Positions 33,914 through 35,653 of a stretch of 35,653 nt of DNA are shown piece after piece. The notes under the pieces were generated by a model. The model was given only the letters and a program-made list of their open reading frames with translations. It had not been told where the DNA came from and did no database searches. This DNA comes from Phycisphaerae bacterium. Its GTDB lineage: Bacteria; Planctomycetota; Phycisphaerae; Phycisphaerales; UBA1924. The stretch spans positions 1-35,653 of the forward strand of contig JAUHXM010000023.1 of the NCBI GenBank assembly GCA_030426605.1. The letters are read 5' to 3'. Both the position numbers and the translations under genes were made by a program. Every line of letters starts with the position of its first letter. Positions within the stretch are counted from its first letter, which is position 1.

Positions 33914-34072
33914 CGTCGGTCTCTCCGGTCTGGACCGCCCCGAGCGGGGTCGGTCGGTGTATCCAGGTTCGCGGGCCATGTGCGGCGGGCAATTATGTCC
34001 GACGCGCGGGCACAAAGCCCGTACGTCGCTGGATTTCAGATGTTCTACCCGCGAGAACCCGCAAGGATGACC

Positions 34073-34078
34073 TACCCT
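34073..34078 (+). promoter_or_regulatory. -10-like TACCCT for a leaderless pyrE start
   Basis: The hexamer ends 5 bases before the pyrE GTG at 34084, with no Shine-Dalgarno sequence. Confidence 0.4.
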
Positions 34079-34083
34079 CTCCC

Positions 34084-34641
34084 GTGCCCGCCGGATCGGA
34101 CCATCGGACCCCCACAGACGCCTCAGGGCTCGCTGCGGCGATCGCGGAGCTCTCGCTCCTCCGTGGCTCGTTCACACTTCGTTCGGGTCGAACGAGCTCG
34201 TATTATCTCGACAAATACCGATTCTCGACCCGCCCGGAGGTGCTCGGGCCCGTCGGCAAGTTGCTCGCCGAGCGGGCGATGCGGCACCAGCCCACCCGAT
34301 TGGCGGGGGCCGAGTTGGGGGGGATCCCCTTGGTCACGGTCGCGAGTCTGGAGACCGGGCTGCCCACGATTTTCATCCGCAACGCGAAGAAGGACTACGG
34401 CACCGCGAAGCAGCTCGAGGGGGCGATTGAGGCGGGCGACCGGGTCGTCTTCGTCGAGGATGTCGCGACGACCGCCGGGCAGGCGCTCGAAGCGGTCGGC
34501 ATTCTCCGTGAAGCCGGGGCCGAGGTGCCCGCGATCATCACGGTGATCGATCGGCTCGAGGGGGCGCGCGAGAACGTGGAGGCCGCCGGGCTGGCGTTTG
34601 AAGCGCTGTTCACCAAGCGCGATCTGGGCGTGGACGAGTAG
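34084..34641 (+). CDS. pyrE: Orotate phosphoribosyltransferase
   Basis: 185 residues, a normal length for a short PyrE. It joins orotate and PRPP to make OMP in pyrimidine synthesis. Features: LRSGRTSSYYLDKYRF (32-47, orotate-site strand), AGAELGGIPL (74-83), FIRNAKKDYGTAKQLEG (97-113), and the PRPP loop VVFVEDVATTAGQAL (121-135). In the loop the usual Asp-Asp reads Glu-Asp, a common variant. GTG at 34084 is the start, as TACCCT lies 5 bases before it. Convergent with the small zinc-ribbon gene with a 7-base gap. Confidence 0.92.
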   Translation: MPAGSDHRTPTDASGLAAAIAELSLLRGSFTLRSGRTSSYYLDKYRFSTRPEVLGPVGKLLAERAMRHQPTRLAGAELGGIPLVTVASLETGLPTIFIRNAKKDYGTAKQLEGAIEAGDRVVFVEDVATTAGQALEAVGILREAGAEVPAIITVIDRLEGARENVEAAGLAFEALFTKRDLGVDE

Positions 34642-34648
34642 TTCTCGA

Positions 34649-34903
34649 TCAGAGGACCCAGAAGATCACGAGCAGCGCGACCATGAGCAGGACGATCGCG
34701 ATCGTCCACGCGGGGGTCTTTGCCTGCTCGTGCACGAACCCGCCGCAGATCGGGCAGACGGACGATTGGTCGTAGACGGCGCGCCCGCACGCGGCGCACC
34801 GGACCATCTCGTCGCCGAACCGGTCCAGGTCGTCGGCGGACGGGCCGTCCGGGTCGAGCCCCTCGGCGAGGTCCCAGTCGGTGGGGTCATCGGGGTCACG
34901 CAT
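34649..34903 (-). CDS. Small zinc-ribbon protein with C-terminal membrane anchor
   Basis: 84 residues. The N-terminal half is acidic (Asp/Glu/Pro). A zinc ribbon follows with Cys36, 39, 50 and 53 (CAACG...CPICG). The last ~20 residues are a hydrophobic helix (WTIAIVLLMVALLVIFWVL), so the protein is tail-anchored with the ribbon in the cytoplasm. The ATG at 34903 has TAGCGT 5 bases upstream and no ribosome binding site. Similar short ribbon-plus-helix proteins are common in planctomycetes and have no assigned function. The gene is divergent from the flagellin gene. Confidence 0.78.
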   Translation of the reverse strand: MRDPDDPTDWDLAEGLDPDGPSADDLDRFGDEMVRCAACGRAVYDQSSVCPICGGFVHEQAKTPAWTIAIVLLMVALLVIFWVL

Positions 34904-34908
34904 CGCCA

Positions 34909-34914
34909 ACGCTA
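34909..34914 (-). promoter_or_regulatory. -10-like TAGCGT for a leaderless start at 34903
   Basis: On the - strand the hexamer ends 5 bases before the ATG of the small zinc-ribbon gene, with no ribosome binding site between. Confidence 0.4.
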
Positions 34915-35040
34915 CGCGCGGGGGTCGGGTCGTGCGGCGGGCGAGGAGGGTGCCCGCACAGCCGGCACAGGCGGGTCCTCGGCACAGCTTCACGTCGGCG
35001 CGGGCTCGCCCTTGGCGGGGGCGGATCGGAGACTCGACGC

Positions 35041-35653
35041 ATGAACACCCCGGCCGGCATCCCGAGCCCGTCCCTGCCCGCGCCGGGCAGCCCCGCGATC
35101 TCAAGCGGGCTGCGCGCGTACCAGAACGCCCAGCACATGCTGGCGAACAGCGCCGAGCGCCTGGCGACTGGCCTGGGCATCAACCGGGGCTCGGACGACC
35201 CGGCGGGGCTGATCGCGTCGGAGGTGATCCGGGCGGACGTCGCGCGGATCGACGCGGAGATGCGCGGCTACGAGCGCGCAAACATGCGGCTGAGCGTGAA
35301 GGCGGGCGTGCGCCAGGAGATGGGCGCGCTGCTGCGTGAGCGCGACGCGATCGCCGTGCGGGCGGCGAACACCGGCGCGATGACGGACGCCGAGCGCGAC
35401 GCGCTGGCGGTCGAGGCGGCGGGCATTGAGCAGAGCCTGCGACGCATGTCGGACGCGCGGTTCGGCGGCGAGCCCGTCTTCGACACGGACGAGGTGGACA
35501 TCGATGCTTCGGACGCGGCGGTGGCGAACGCCGTCGCCCGGGGGGAGATCGGGACGCGGATGCGCGAGAACGAAGCGATGGCACGCGTGAAGGCGAAGGA
35601 GATCGAGTCGCTGACGGCGGCGGGCAGCGTGATCCGCGACACGGACTCCGCGC
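35041..35653 (+). CDS. Flagellin (N-terminal part; 3' end outside window)
   Basis: The frame is open to the end of the window; 204 codons are visible. After a ~20-residue Pro/Ser-rich start, SSGLRAYQNAQHMLANSAERLATGLGIN and DDPAGLIASEVIRADV (shortened: SAERLATGLGIN, DDPAGLIAS) match the conserved N-terminal flagellin D0/D1 helix. The helix continues through REMGALLRERDAIAV to a variable middle. GGAGA lies ~11 bases before the ATG. Three copies of GCACAG occur upstream at 34956, 34965 and 34982, of unknown meaning; no sigma-28 or sigma-54 promoter is recognised. Codon use is G-rich at third positions. Gly-Leu of the usual RLSSGLRINSA is modified to ATGLGINRG. Flagellar filament subunit is the likely role; a hook-associated paralogue is possible. 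Confidence 0.85.
   Translation, partial: MNTPAGIPSPSLPAPGSPAISSGLRAYQNAQHMLANSAERLATGLGINRGSDDPAGLIASEVIRADVARIDAEMRGYERANMRLSVKAGVRQEMGALLRERDAIAVRAANTGAMTDAERDALAVEAAGIEQSLRRMSDARFGGEPVFDTDEVDIDASDAAVANAVARGEIGTRMRENEAMARVKAKEIESLTAAGSVIRDTDSA

Noticed and set aside
34956-34987. Three GCACAG words upstream of flagellin as an operator
   Set aside because: Spacings are irregular (9 and 17 bases) and no flagellar sigma promoter is recognisable; too little support.

Overview
The window is GC-rich (roughly two thirds or more G+C by eye) chromosomal DNA from a diderm bacterium, most likely a planctomycete of the class Phycisphaerae. The grounds are: two secreted proteins that end in the short 'GC-type' dockerin-like domain typical of that group; a planctomycete-style pseudopilin; an LPS/outer-membrane gene set (bamA, ompH/skp, lpxD, lpxC); and several proteins that match no family I recognise but have a planctomycete flavour, such as short zinc ribbons combined with membrane helices. 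There is no CRISPR array, insertion sequence, prophage or tRNA/rRNA gene that I can see.

Layout. 0-4.1 kb: two dockerin-tailed secreted proteins (+), then transketolase (-), with a bidirectional terminator between them. 4.4-11.2 kb: dnaN, then the envelope block bamA - ompH - lpxD - lpxC, the last three joined by ATGA overlaps. 11.3-14.5 kb: a lipoprotein, a pseudopilin and a single-pass membrane protein in one unit, then a convergent membrane-anchored protein. 14.6-17.4 kb: rplM-rpsI (-) with a clear promoter and a long leader, and a CPBP-family membrane protease (+). 17.4-21.1 kb: gatC - DUF2314 lipoprotein - gatA (-) coupled by GTGA overlaps, an AT-richer zinc-ribbon membrane gene (+) whose frame runs into the antisense strand of the next gene, and a VTT/DedA membrane protein (-). 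21.2-24.1 kb: an RNase Z-like hydrolase, dnaA with a textbook promoter and a DnaA box in its leader, and a 379-base gene-free region that is a good candidate for oriC. 24.1-26.6 kb: mutM, a 24-bp perfect palindrome, tadA and tatC (-). 26.7-29.7 kb: ECF sigma factor, its likely anti-sigma partner and a secreted PDZ/coiled-coil protein (+). 29.9-35.6 kb: a MoxR ATPase preceded by a tiny coupled ORF, a palindromic intergenic repeat, lysS, an exported protein of unknown function (-), pyrE, a small zinc-ribbon tail-anchored protein (-), and the start of a flagellin gene that leaves the window.

Two genome-scale signals stand out. First, about ten genes have no Shine-Dalgarno sequence but carry a TAnnnT hexamer (often TACGAT) 5-8 bases before the start codon. 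This predicts widespread leaderless transcription in this organism, alongside genes with good Shine-Dalgarno sequences. Second, base skew on the + strand appears to change from C-rich left of dnaA to more G-rich right of it, as expected if replication starts beside dnaA. The rest is ordinary housekeeping content. No defence, toxin or biosynthetic system is evident.
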